Source of the DNA: an uncultured Oscillibacter sp.
Lineage (GTDB): Bacteria > Bacillota > Clostridia > Oscillospirales > Oscillospiraceae
DNA: 34,336 bases
Direction of reading: 5' to 3'
Assembly (NCBI GenBank): GCA_910583695.1
Contig: CAJTZL010000028.1
Span: 1 to 34,336 of the forward strand
Below, one piece after another: positions 1-6,975 of the stretch. The number at the start of each line of letters is the position of its first letter. Position 1 is the first letter of the stretch. A program made the translations under genes and the position numbers. The notes below the pieces were generated by a model. The model ran no database searches and was not told the DNA's origin. It was given only the letters and a program-made list of their open reading frames with translations.

Positions 1-95
1 GCAACTTCCTGCTGATGCACGCCATGGGCCCCAACGTGGCCGGCGTCATCGGCTCCGCCATCGCCGCGGGCGTGATGATCTCCCTGTTCGGCTGA
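1..95 (+). CDS. Na+-translocating decarboxylase beta subunit, C-terminal end (partial)
   Basis: Only the last 30 codons are present, read in the frame starting at base 3 and ending in TGA at 93-95. The visible peptide is hydrophobic, contains GPNVAGVIGSA and ends ISLFG. This matches the conserved C-terminus of the OadB/GcdB/MmdB membrane subunits, which couple biotin decarboxylation to Na+ export. The alpha-subunit gene starts 20 bases downstream, which supports the call. Whether the complex acts on oxaloacetate, methylmalonyl-CoA or glutaconyl-CoA cannot be decided from this fragment. Confidence 0.85.
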   Translation, partial: NFLLMHAMGPNVAGVIGSAIAAGVMISLFG

Positions 96-115
96 TAGAC
101 TAGGAGGTAGTAGAA

Positions 116-1570
116 ATGGCTATGGAATTTTTGTCTAAGAAGCCCCTGTATATCACCGACACCATCCTCCGGGACGCCCACCAGTCCCAGGCGGCCACCC
201 GGATGCGGGTGGAGGACATGCTCCCCGCCTGTGAGGTGCTGGACTCCATCGGCTACTGGTCCCTGGAGTGCTGGGGCGGCGCGACCTTCGACTCCTGCAT
301 GCGCTTCCTCAACGAGGACCCCTGGGAGCGCCTGCGGAAGCTCCGCAAGGCCCTGCCCAACACGAAGCTCCAGATGCTCTTCCGGGGGCAGAACATCCTG
401 GGCTACAAGCACTACGCCGACGACGTGGTGGACGCCTTCTGCCGCAAGTCCATTGAAAACGGCATCGACATCATCCGGATTTTCGATGCCCTGAACGACG
501 TGCGGAATCTGGAACAGGCCATCAAGTCCACCAAGAAATACGGCGGCATGGTGGAGGCGACCCTCAGCTACACCATCTCCCCCATTCACAATGAGGAGTA
601 CTTCGTGAAGCTGGCCCTGGAGCTGGAGCAGATGGGCGCGGACGTGATCTGCGTGAAGGACATGGCGAACCTGCTTCTGCCCATGGACGCCTATTCCCTG
701 GTGAAGAAGCTGAAGGAGACCGTGAAAATCCCCATCCACCTCCACACCCACAACACCACCGGAACCGGCGACATGGTGTATCTCATGGCGGCCTACGCCG
801 GAGTGGACATCGTGGACACGGCCCTGAGCCCCCTGGCCAACGGTACCGCCCAGCCCGCCACGGAGTCTCTGGTTGCCACGCTCCAGGGCACCGTCCGGGA
901 CACCAAACTGGACCTGAACAAAATGAGCGAGGCCGCCGCCCACTTCCGGAAGGTGGCCCAGAAGCTCAAGGAGCAGGGCTCCCTGGACCCCAAGGTGCTG
1001 AACGTGGACACCAACACTCTCCTCTATCAGGTGCCCGGCGGCATGCTCTCCAACCTGATCTCCCAGCTGAAGCAAGCGGGCAAGGAGGAGAAGTACTACG
1101 ACGTGCTGGCGGAGATTCCCCGCGTCCGGAAGGACTTCGGCTATCCCCCGCTGGTCACCCCCACCAGCCAGATCGTGGGCACCCAGGCCGTCATGAACGT
1201 GGTGGTGGGCAAGTACAAGACCTTCCCCAAGGAGTCCAAGGGCCTCCTCCGGGGCGAGTACGGCCAGGTCCCCGGCGAGGTCAACGAGGAGGTCCGGGCC
1301 CTGGCGGGCATCAAGCCCGAGGACGTGATTACCTGCCGCCCGGCGGACCAGCTCCAGCCGGAGGTGGAGAAGTACCGGGAGGAGTTCAAGGGCATCGCCA
1401 AGAGCGACGAGGACGTGCTGTCCCTGGCCCTGTTCCCCCAGGTGGCCCCCAAGTTCCTGGCCTGGCGGGACGGTCCCCATGACGAGCCCGCCGCCGCCCC
1501 CGCGGCTCCGAAGGCCGCCCCGGCGGACCCCAACGCCGTGCGGGAGCTGTTTGTGGAGTTCAAGGGCTGA
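116..1570 (+). CDS. oadA: Oxaloacetate decarboxylase alpha / pyruvate carboxylase subunit B carboxyltransferase
   Basis: This 484-residue protein is the carboxyltransferase that moves a carboxyl group between oxaloacetate (or a related acid) and biotin. The TIM barrel begins with TDTILRDAHQS (residues 14-24, metal ligand D20). The catalytic lysine is K181 in VKDMA, and the metal-binding histidines lie in HLHTHN (208-213). The conserved domain follows to about residue 455. Many family members continue into a biotin carrier domain with an AMKM motif. Here the protein stops after an Ala/Pro-rich stretch, so biotin must be on another subunit. The start at 116 has AGGAGG at 102-107 with an 8-base spacer. 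The gene follows the beta-subunit gene directly, implying one membrane complex. Substrate is inferred from the family; methylmalonyl-CoA specificity is unlikely given this domain type. Confidence 0.88.
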   Translation: MAMEFLSKKPLYITDTILRDAHQSQAATRMRVEDMLPACEVLDSIGYWSLECWGGATFDSCMRFLNEDPWERLRKLRKALPNTKLQMLFRGQNILGYKHYADDVVDAFCRKSIENGIDIIRIFDALNDVRNLEQAIKSTKKYGGMVEATLSYTISPIHNEEYFVKLALELEQMGADVICVKDMANLLLPMDAYSLVKKLKETVKIPIHLHTHNTTGTGDMVYLMAAYAGVDIVDTALSPLANGTAQPATESLVATLQGTVRDTKLDLNKMSEAAAHFRKVAQKLKEQGSLDPKVLNVDTNTLLYQVPGGMLSNLISQLKQAGKEEKYYDVLAEIPRVRKDFGYPPLVTPTSQIVGTQAVMNVVVGKYKTFPKESKGLLRGEYGQVPGEVNEEVRALAGIKPEDVITCRPADQLQPEVEKYREEFKGIAKSDEDVLSLALFPQVAPKFLAWRDGPHDEPAAAPAAPKAAPADPNAVRELFVEFKG

Positions 1571-1898
1571 CCTACTTTTCTTGAAAGAAAAGTAGGCAAA
1601 AGAACTTTCGCTCGCTCTGGCTGTCTGGAGGGTATCCGGGCCGGAGCGGCGGCAACGGAGAATTGCTGAAATGAAAAGAGGACGGTATCGTGAAATGCCG
1701 TCCTCTCAGCTTGTCAAAAAAGTAGTGTCTGAAAGAGGCCGGAAAGGAAAAGAGCTACGAGAGAAACCCATCAGGGGTTTCTCTCGTTTTCAATCAGAAG
1801 TTTTCAGACCTTTTTAAAGGTCTGAAAACTTGCTCAGGCTGGCGAAAAGACATTTTCGACAGCCTGAGAGGACGGTATCGAAAGATACCGTCCTCTTT
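1571..1898. repeat. Intergenic array of six inverted repeats
   Basis: This 328-bp gap between convergent genes holds no credible ORF but six hairpins. They are 1571-1596 (12-base arms CCTACTTTTCTT, loop GA), 1677-1706 (AGAGGACGG arms), 1758-1786 (12-base arms CGAGAGAAACCC, followed by TTTT), 1799-1830 (15-base arms, AT-rich), 1833-1868 (CTCAGGCTG outer arms) and 1867-1896 (13-base perfect arms, GAAA loop, followed by TTTT). Hairpins two and six share the core GAGGACGGTATCG. Some can act as terminators for either flanking operon, but the number exceeds what termination needs. The first element resembles a dispersed repeat I recall from related Clostridia; that is memory, not a search result. 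Confidence 0.7.
1758..1790 (+). terminator. Rho-independent terminator candidate for the decarboxylase operon
   Basis: Twelve-base perfect arms (CGAGAGAAACCC and its complement) enclose a 5-base loop and are followed by TTTT on the plus strand. It is about 190 bases after the oadA stop and is the first hairpin with a plus-strand U-tract. Confidence 0.55.
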
Positions 1899-1900
1899 TT
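1867..1900 (+). terminator. Hairpin with GAAA loop and U-tract
   Basis: A perfect 13-base stem (AGAGGACGGTATC and complement) is closed by a GAAA tetraloop and followed by TTTTT. The U-tract is on the plus strand, but the hairpin also lies directly past the stop codon of the minus-strand gene ending at 1899. It may therefore separate both transcripts. Confidence 0.55.
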
Positions 1901-2648
1901 ACGGATAGGAATGCAGTTCATAATTGTCGATGGACAGCTCCAGAGTATCCAGCACGCCGCCCGCCTCATCGTACAGCGTCACCTTGACCGGCAGGTCCCC
2001 GTGGAGTACGCCCCGGACTCCGTCGGAGGCCCCTTTTGGATACACGCTGTACCAGTTGTGCGCCGCCGCCTCCAGGCCGGTGTAGGGGCCCCAGGCGCCC
2101 CAATTGTCCGGGCCGTCCTCCCGGTAGTCAAAGGTGAACAGGGCGTCGCCGTCCTTCTCCCCCGAATAGGTGAAGGTCTTTCGCTCCCCAAGGGTCAGCT
2201 CGTACTCCTCGGTTTCCGGGTCGTATGTCCGGGTGGTCCGCTGGGCCGTCACCTCCAGGGAGGCGGAGGCCGCCCCGGCGAAGTCCCCGGCCACGTACAG
2301 CGTCCCGTTCAGCCCCAGGCACAGGGCGTCCCGGCTCATGGCCAGGTTCCGCCGGTACTCCGGCCGGACCTCCAGGCCGTGGCGGGTAAATTCCGTGCTG
2401 ACGTAGGTGTCTCCCGTCCGGGCGATCAGATGGGTGACGTGGTGGGGGAGGAAATTATTGCTGTAGCGCCAGGAGTCCCGCACCACCAGCACCGGCTCCA
2501 GGTCCGAGAGGAGATACAGCCGCTCCACCCGGTCCAGCATCCCCCGGACCGTGTAGGGTGGGAAGCCCAGCATTGTATAGACCAAAGCCCCCAGCAGGGC
2601 GCACAGGGCCAAATTTCGGACCGTCTTCTGTCCCCGGCTCAGCTTCAT
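1899..2648 (-). CDS. Membrane-anchored protein of unknown function, third gene of PadR operon
   Basis: This 249-residue protein was not assigned to a family. It starts MKLSRGQK, has one hydrophobic segment at about residues 12-30, and the rest is a polar, charged region that looks extracytoplasmic. It has no visible catalytic motif. The ATG at 2648 overlaps the stop of the upstream gene in an ATGA arrangement, so translation is probably coupled. A longer reading with the same stop extends upstream inside the preceding gene and is rejected as a shadow. The gene is the last of a three-gene PadR-controlled unit, which suggests it acts with the product of the gene before it. Function is unknown. 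Confidence 0.72.
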   Translation of the reverse strand: MKLSRGQKTVRNLALCALLGALVYTMLGFPPYTVRGMLDRVERLYLLSDLEPVLVVRDSWRYSNNFLPHHVTHLIARTGDTYVSTEFTRHGLEVRPEYRRNLAMSRDALCLGLNGTLYVAGDFAGAASASLEVTAQRTTRTYDPETEEYELTLGERKTFTYSGEKDGDALFTFDYREDGPDNWGAWGPYTGLEAAAHNWYSVYPKGASDGVRGVLHGDLPVKVTLYDEAGGVLDTLELSIDNYELHSYP

Positions 2649-3403
2649 GACTCCGCCTCCCATTCCACCCGCAGCACCCAGTCCTGGCCGGAGAGGGGAT
2701 AGGACGCCTCCGCCCACCGGGGCGGCTCGTCCAACACCAGCTTCACCGTCTGGCGGAAGCGGGTCCAGCCGGAGGACGCCGCCTCGGCGTTGTAGATCCA
2801 ATACCGGCTCTCCGGCCAGGTCCAGGAGGCGTTGTCGCGTCTGTAATGCGACAGCTCCCCCCGGCCGTCCCGCCAGGTAAAAAACCAGCTCCGTATGCCG
2901 TACCAGCACTCCGTCCCCAGCGGGTCCCCCATTTTCATCCAGAGGCGGACCTCCGCCACGGTATGGCCGTCCTCCTCCGTCACGTCCCCCGGCGCGGCGT
3001 AGAGGGTCCCATGCTCCAGCTCCACCTTGGCCGCCGAGGCCGGGGGCTCCTCCCAAGTAAGCTCGTCTATGGTGCGCTCCACCAAGGAGTCTGGGCCGAC
3101 GGTCCAAAACAGCGTCGCCAGGGCCAGAACAGTCAGAGTCAGCGCCAGAGCGCGGCTCACCTCCCACAGCCAGCCAAGCCAGGGCTTATGTACCTTATCC
3201 AGGGCCCGGCCCACCTCCTGGGCGTTGCCCATGGCGGCCAGGGCCCGTTCCTCCGCCAGCGCCGGGTCTCGCCCCAGGCGGAGGAGATCCTTCACGTGGT
3301 CGTCGTAGTGGACCCGGAGCTCCCGGGCAATGCCCTTCCGGTCCGGCCGGAAGCGGACCTGCTCACACACGGCGTCCACCCAGATTTGAAACTCATCCCG
3401 CAT
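2645..3403 (-). CDS. PadR-partner membrane protein with HAAS/permease-prefix-like N-terminus
   Basis: The 252-residue protein begins MRDEFQIWVDAVCEQV. Its N-terminal helical region of about 65 residues contains RELRVHYDDHVKDLL and an ALAAMGNAQEVGRAL segment. This resembles the HAAS / DUF1700 / permease-prefix domains often encoded next to PadR regulators. One transmembrane helix follows at about residues 77-98, then an extracytoplasmic domain of about 150 residues rich in Trp and Tyr. The start at 3403 is chosen because a G-rich ribosome site (AAGGGGGGG) lies just upstream; a longer version adds 24 residues of low-complexity sequence with no site of its own. It sits 14 bases after padR and overlaps the next gene by 4 bases. 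The domain assignment is by resemblance only. Confidence 0.72.
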   Translation of the reverse strand: MRDEFQIWVDAVCEQVRFRPDRKGIARELRVHYDDHVKDLLRLGRDPALAEERALAAMGNAQEVGRALDKVHKPWLGWLWEVSRALALTLTVLALATLFWTVGPDSLVERTIDELTWEEPPASAAKVELEHGTLYAAPGDVTEEDGHTVAEVRLWMKMGDPLGTECWYGIRSWFFTWRDGRGELSHYRRDNASWTWPESRYWIYNAEAASSGWTRFRQTVKLVLDEPPRWAEASYPLSGQDWVLRVEWEAES

Positions 3404-3417
3404 CGTACCGCCCCCCC

Positions 3418-3756
3418 TTACGCAGGAGAGGCGCTGTTCACCACCGCGTCCACCTGCTCCCGGAACACCGCCCATTCCTCCTTCCGGGCGTCCAGGGCCC
3501 GGCTTCCCTTTCGGGTGATGCGGTAGTACTTCCGGGTCCGGCCTCTTTCCGCCTTCTCCTCCCGGACGCTGACCAGCCCCTCCGCCTCCAGGCCGTGGAG
3601 AATGGGGTACAGGGTCCCCTCCTTCAAATCGAAGACGTGGTTGGACCGCCGGGCCAGCTCGGCGATCATCTGGTAGCCGTACATCTCCTCCCCCGCCAGC
3701 AGGGAGAGGATCAGCAGTGCCGTACTCCCGCTCATCAGGCTTTTGTCAATTTTCAC
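3418..3756 (-). CDS. PadR family transcriptional regulator
   Basis: The 112-residue protein is a PadR-type winged-helix repressor. Visible family features are LLILSLLAGEEMYGYQMIAEL (recognition helix region), LKEGTLYPILHGLEAEGLV (the hallmark EGTLYPxLxxLExxGLV stretch) and the wing RKYYRITRKG. A C-terminal dimerisation helix follows. The start is a GTG at 3756, with AAGGAGG six bases upstream; the much longer reading of the same frame reaches into the divergent intergenic region and lacks family similarity. It is the first gene of a three-gene operon. Its promoter has a dyad over the -10 box, pointing to autorepression, which is typical of the family. The inducer is unknown. Confidence 0.93.
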   Translation of the reverse strand: MKIDKSLMSGSTALLILSLLAGEEMYGYQMIAELARRSNHVFDLKEGTLYPILHGLEAEGLVSVREEKAERGRTRKYYRITRKGSRALDARKEEWAVFREQVDAVVNSASPA

Positions 3757-3791
3757 GGCGCGCCTCCTTATCAGGCAAATACCTCGATCAT

Positions 3792-3828
3792 CTATGTTAA
3801 TTATACATAGGCGGCCGAGGTTTGTCAA
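3792..3828 (-). promoter_or_regulatory. padR operon promoter with overlapping PadR-type operator
   Basis: On the minus strand there is a perfect -35 TTGACA (3823-3828), a 17-base spacer and a perfect -10 TATAAT (3800-3805). The -10 sits inside the dyad CTATGT-N7-ACATAG (3792-3810), which contains ATGT-N7-ACAT. Described PadR operators are built on ATGT/ACAT half-sites, so an autoregulatory site is likely. The exact half-site spacing for this protein is inference. Confidence 0.75.
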
Positions 3829-4024
3829 GGGGCATGGAAACCCGGGGCATGTCCAATGGCGCATGTCATGAGGAAGCATGGGGCGCAGGGGCGGATAAAC
3901 GCGCCGGAGCGGATGCTCCCGGAAACCGGCGCTTGTCCGGGCATTCTCTGCTTTTCCAGATACGCGCAGCGGCTGCGAGATCATGAAATCTTTCGTTTTG
4001 GCCCTCCCTCCGCCGGTGTCCCTC

Positions 4025-4053
4025 TGGACTTTTCCGCCGCCCCGCGCTATAAT
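4025..4053 (+). promoter_or_regulatory. Promoter of the PepSY protein gene
   Basis: TGGACT (4025-4030), a 17-base spacer and a perfect TATAAT (4048-4053) place the start point near 4060, 25 bases before the ATG at 4085. The rest of the 328-bp divergent region (3757-4084) holds the padR promoter and nothing else I can name. Confidence 0.6.
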
Positions 4054-4084
4054 GAAACCATCCTTGAGAAGGACGGTGAACACC

Positions 4085-5185
4085 ATGAATCCTGAAAAAC
4101 ACGACAACAAGCTCACCCGCTGGCTGCTGGCGGCTACCATCGCCCTGCTGGTCCTGGTTCTGGGCCTCCAGCTCTGGCAGCTGTTCGGCGGAAAAACGTC
4201 CGGAGGCGCCGGCAGCAGCCAGCCCCTCACCCAGGATGCCGCCGGCCCGGAAGGTTCCCAGGGCAATACTCCCGCCGGTCCCGCGCTCTCCCCTGGCAAG
4301 GCCGCCATGATTGAGGACGTGCGGGCCCTGAACGGGGAGCTCTCCGCCGATGATCTGGCAAAGCTCTCCGCCGAAGAGCTGGAGCAGCTCTGGGAGACCG
4401 GCGCGCCGGGCCTGCCCATCGGCGTTTCCGCCGCCGCCCAGGCCGCGGAGGAATACGCCGGGACTCTGGAGCTGGACTCCGTCACCAGTGAAACGGACCC
4501 GGAGCTGGACGAGATCCCCGCCCACTACGAGGTGGAGCTCCACCACCCCACCCTGGGGGACTTCGAGTATAAAATCGACGCTTACACCGGTCAGGTGCTG
4601 AAGGGCGCCCCCGGCATCCTTCGGAACCTCCACGTCGCGGATGTGCCCCAGGAGAGCTCGGAGGCCCCTGCCCCAGAGTCCCAGCCCCCGGCCGCCGGTA
4701 CCCAGAAGCCTGCTTCCGGCTCCCCCGTCCAGCAGCCCGCCGACGACGGCGAGGAAGCCGCCAAAAAAGCCGCCTTCACCCACGCCGGAGTCTCCGCCGG
4801 CGAGGTCTCCAGCCTTCGCTGCAAGCTGGAATGGGACGACGGCCGTCAGGTTTACGACATCGACTTCTGGGTGGGCGATACGGAATACGACTACAAGATC
4901 GAAGCCTCCACCGGCGTCGTGCTGGAGGCCCAACAGAAGCGGAGCATCCGCCCCTCCGCGGCTTCCGGGCAGCCCGGCAGCTTCATCGGCGAGGAGGCCG
5001 CCAAAAGCGCCGCCTTTGCCCACGCCGGAGTCTCCGCCTCCGACGCCGGTTCCATCCAATGCAAGCTGGACGAGGAGGACGGCCTCTGGGTCTATGAGGT
5101 CGAGTTCCGGTCGGGAGGCCTGGAATATGATTACGAAATCAGCGCCTCCGACGGGACGGTGGTGAAGGCGGAACAGGACCGCTGA
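4085..5185 (+). CDS. Membrane-anchored protein with three PepSY-like domains
   Basis: The 366-residue protein has an N-terminal transmembrane helix at residues 13-31 and a Ser/Gly/Pro-rich linker. Three PepSY-like units follow at about residues 115-175, 219-280 and 300-363. Units two and three are a recent-looking duplication: both open with EEAAK, continue AAF-x-HAGVSA and end with a Tyr-Asp-Tyr and TG/DG turn. Unit one is more diverged. PepSY domains occur in peptidase propeptides and envelope regulators and are thought to inhibit or bind proteins outside the membrane. The start at 4085 is supported by an AAGGA site and the upstream promoter. The gene stands alone between divergent padR and a separately promoted downstream gene. 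A specific partner is not visible. Confidence 0.82.
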   Translation: MNPEKHDNKLTRWLLAATIALLVLVLGLQLWQLFGGKTSGGAGSSQPLTQDAAGPEGSQGNTPAGPALSPGKAAMIEDVRALNGELSADDLAKLSAEELEQLWETGAPGLPIGVSAAAQAAEEYAGTLELDSVTSETDPELDEIPAHYEVELHHPTLGDFEYKIDAYTGQVLKGAPGILRNLHVADVPQESSEAPAPESQPPAAGTQKPASGSPVQQPADDGEEAAKKAAFTHAGVSAGEVSSLRCKLEWDDGRQVYDIDFWVGDTEYDYKIEASTGVVLEAQQKRSIRPSAASGQPGSFIGEEAAKSAAFAHAGVSASDAGSIQCKLDEEDGLWVYEVEFRSGGLEYDYEISASDGTVVKAEQDR

Positions 5186-5225
5186 GCCCAGATTGAAAAA
5201 GAACTGTAAACATTTGGAGTACCTG

Positions 5226-5254
5226 TTGCGTTTCACAAGCGAATCCGCTATACT
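5226..5254 (+). promoter_or_regulatory. Promoter of the zinc-ribbon protein gene
   Basis: TTGCGT (5226-5231), a 17-base spacer and TATACT (5249-5254) form a plausible vegetative promoter 67 bases before the ATG at 5321. Confidence 0.55.
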
Positions 5255-5320
5255 AGGTCCTGTAGTCCATGAAATCAGGGCCTGTGCGCAGGTTCGAAAT
5301 AGGAAAGGGGAACAACAACC

Positions 5321-5704
5321 ATGGCGTTTAACTTTGATGAACTGACCCGTAAGGCAAAGGACGTTGCCAATAAGGCCGCCGACCGGACCAAGGACGCCGC
5401 GGAGCTGGTCAAGCTCAACATGGCCATTGCCGGAGAGCAAAAGGAAATTGACAAAAACTACCGCGCCATTGGCGAGTGGTTTGTCGACGAATACGAAGGC
5501 GAGATTCCCGACGCGGTGCGGGAAGCCGTGGACGCCGTCAACGCCAGCAAGGCGAAAATCGCCGAGCTGGAAGCCAGCAAGCCCGTCAAGGAGGAGCCCG
5601 CCGAGGCCGTGGAAGAGGCCCCCGCCGGGAAGAAGTGCCCCATCTGCGGCGCGGAGTCCGACAGCAAGTTCTGCCCCCAGTGCGGTGCGCCCATGGGCGA
5701 GTGA
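5321..5704 (+). CDS. Small protein with helical N-terminus and C-terminal zinc ribbon
   Basis: The 127-residue protein starts MAFNFDELTRKAKDVANKA. Residues 1-85 are predicted to form long amphipathic helices (a coiled-coil-like region rich in Ala, Lys and Glu). A Pro/Glu-rich linker leads to a zinc ribbon, CPICGAESDSKFCPQCGAPM, with two CxxC knuckles. It has no membrane segment. An AAAGGGG site precedes the ATG. It has its own promoter and a strong terminator, so it is a monocistronic unit. Short proteins of this design are common in gut Clostridia; their role is not known to me. Confidence 0.85.
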   Translation: MAFNFDELTRKAKDVANKAADRTKDAAELVKLNMAIAGEQKEIDKNYRAIGEWFVDEYEGEIPDAVREAVDAVNASKAKIAELEASKPVKEEPAEAVEEAPAGKKCPICGAESDSKFCPQCGAPMGE

Positions 5705-5726
5705 GGAAACATCATACACCGTTTGG

Positions 5727-5756
5727 AAGAGGAGGCGTTTGTGCGCCTCCTCTTTT
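5727..5756 (+). terminator. Rho-independent terminator after the zinc-ribbon gene
   Basis: An 11-base stem (AAGAGGAGGCG and complement) with a 6-base loop ends in TTTT, 23 bases after the stop codon. Confidence 0.88.
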
Positions 5757-5863
5757 CGCATCCCGGCGGCAGGGAGGCGCGCAAGCGGCGTTTTTTCACG
5801 GGCTTTCCCCCGGCCTGCAAAATTCGGCAACCGTATTTCCAGACATCACCAAGCCTTCCGCTG

Positions 5864-5892
5864 GCATAAGCCGTGGAAAACAGCGGATACTA
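5864..5892 (+). promoter_or_regulatory. Possible sigma-G-type promoter of spoVT
   Basis: GCATA at 5864-5868, 17 bases, then GATACTA at 5886-5892. The forespore sigma-G consensus is GNATR, about 18 bases, then CATNNTA. One mismatch and one base of spacing make this tentative. It fits because spoVT is a sigma-G gene in Bacillus, and I see no good vegetative promoter in this gap. Confidence 0.4.
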
Positions 5893-5944
5893 GCTTTTGC
5901 CAGAGTGACATAGCAACCATCACTTTTCAAAGGAGTTTTTCGAT

Positions 5945-6487
5945 ATGAAGGCAACTGGAATCGTGCGCCGGATTGACGACCTTGGCCGGGTGGTCATCCC
6001 CAAGGAAATCCGGCGCACCATGCGTATCCGGGAGGGCGACCCCCTGGAGATTTACACCAGCCGGGACGGCGAGGTTATTTTCAAGAAGTACTCCCTGCTG
6101 GGCGGCGTGGAGGACTTCGCCGGTCAGCTCTGCGAAACCATGAGCCGCTCCACCGGCTGTATCTGTGCCGTGACGGACCGGGACACGGTGATCTCCGTGG
6201 CCGGAGGCGGCAAGCGGGAGTTGCTGGGCAAGCGCATCACCCCCGAGCTGGAGCAGGTCATGGAGAGCCGCCGCATTTACCAGTACGGCGGCGAGGGGGA
6301 CCCCATCCCCGTCTGCGACGGTTCGGACAAGCTGGTTACAAATGTGGCCGCTCCCATCCTCTCCGAGGGGGATCTGCTGGGCATGGTGCTGTTTGTGGGC
6401 TCCACCCCCGGCGCCGCCACAGGCGACACGGAGTACAAGCTGGCCCAGACCATCGCCGCCTTCCTGGGGCGGCATATGGAAAGCTGA
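5945..6487 (+). CDS. spoVT: Stage V sporulation protein T
   Basis: The 180-residue protein matches SpoVT (about 178 residues in Bacillus). Residues 1-50 are an AbrB/SpoVT swapped-hairpin DNA-binding domain, with MKATGIVRRIDDLGRVVIPK and the EIRRTMRIREGDPLEIY stretch. Residues 55-178 form a GAF-like sensor domain. In Bacillus it tunes the forespore sigma-G regulon during late sporulation. AAAGGAG lies 9 bases before the ATG. It is flanked by terminators and is transcribed alone. Its presence is the clearest sign that the organism makes spores. Confidence 0.95.
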   Translation: MKATGIVRRIDDLGRVVIPKEIRRTMRIREGDPLEIYTSRDGEVIFKKYSLLGGVEDFAGQLCETMSRSTGCICAVTDRDTVISVAGGGKRELLGKRITPELEQVMESRRIYQYGGEGDPIPVCDGSDKLVTNVAAPILSEGDLLGMVLFVGSTPGAATGDTEYKLAQTIAAFLGRHMES

Positions 6488-6494
6488 GAAGGAA

Positions 6495-6530
6495 GCTCCC
6501 CTCTGACTGCGGTCAGAGGGGAGCGCCTTT
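6495..6530 (+). terminator. Terminator after spoVT
   Basis: A 13-base perfect stem (GCTCCCCTCTGAC and complement, 4-base loop) begins 7 bases after the stop and is followed by a weak CCTTT tract. Confidence 0.7.
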
Positions 6531-6636
6531 CCCCCAAGGAAGTCAGACAACCACCAATTTGTTCTCCAAAAAGAGACATCATACAACTATGGAGAAATAT
6601 GATTGCAAAACTCTCAAAATCTTGTGCGCTTCGTCA

Positions 6637-6665
6637 TTGACTTTCCCAGGCCCGGCGTGTAAACT
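6637..6665 (+). promoter_or_regulatory. Promoter of the T-box-asnB transcript
   Basis: TTGACT (6637-6642), 17 bases, TAAACT (6660-6665). The predicted start near 6672 gives a leader of about 340 bases before asnB. Confidence 0.6.
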
Positions 6666-6671
6666 TTCATA

Positions 6672-6975
6672 CAACAATATCACAAGGCAAACGGCGCTGA
6701 TGGAGAAAAGTACCGCGGAAGTTTCGGTTCAGTGAGCGGGGGACAGTGGAAACCCCGTACCAGAAAGCCGCGGGAAGAACACTCCGGAGCCCCAAGCTGA
6801 ACCCAGGGACCCGTCCCCGGCAGTAAGCGCGGCGAGTTGTGATCGTTACCTCACACGGGCTTGTTGGAGCCTTGAAAGGGACCGCTCCCCGTCAAGGGGG
6901 GAGGTAAATTAGGTGGCACCGCGGATAGCAGCTATTCGTCCTAAGTTTTTAGGAGATAGCTGCGCTTTTGTTTTT
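6672..6975 (+). promoter_or_regulatory. Asparagine-specific T-box leader
   Basis: This is a tRNA-sensing leader. The conserved T-box core AGGTGGCACCGCGG is at 6911-6924, and its UGGC bulge (6914-6917) would pair with an acceptor end GCCA, the sequence of tRNA-Asn with discriminator G. In the 3' side of Stem I the specifier is most likely AAC (Asn) at 6778-6780, within GAAGAACAC, followed by the usual purine. The terminator is 6928-6975: GCAGCTAT and TCCTAA arms, with the complementary strands and a T-rich tail. Uncharged tRNA-Asn should stabilise the antiterminator and allow transcription of asnB. The gene's identity independently agrees with the specifier. Helix boundaries inside Stems II-III were not resolved. 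Confidence 0.92.
6928..6975 (+). terminator. T-box intrinsic terminator
   Basis: The stem pairs GCAGCTAT (6928-6935) with ATAGCTGC (6956-6963), and inside it TCCTAA (6939-6944) with TTAGGA (6949-6954). TTTT and TTTTT runs follow at 6966-6975. Its 5' arm overlaps the region used by the antiterminator. Confidence 0.88.

Noticed and set aside
1899..3167. Longer version of the third PadR-operon gene
   Set aside because: Its first 170 or so codons lie inside the upstream gene in another frame and are Gly/Arg-rich; the ATG at 2648 has the normal ATGA overlap.
5286..5300. AGGTTCGAAAT as a tRNA T-loop
   Set aside because: No acceptor stem, anticodon arm or CCA end can be formed around it; it is part of the leader of the zinc-ribbon gene.
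3866..5830. Very long minus-strand frame (over 650 codons) antisense to the PepSY and zinc-ribbon genes
   Set aside because: It has no start signal or family similarity and is explained by GC-rich codon bias of the real plus-strand genes. The same applies to the long frames opposite asnB, glnN, the M3 and the S41 genes.
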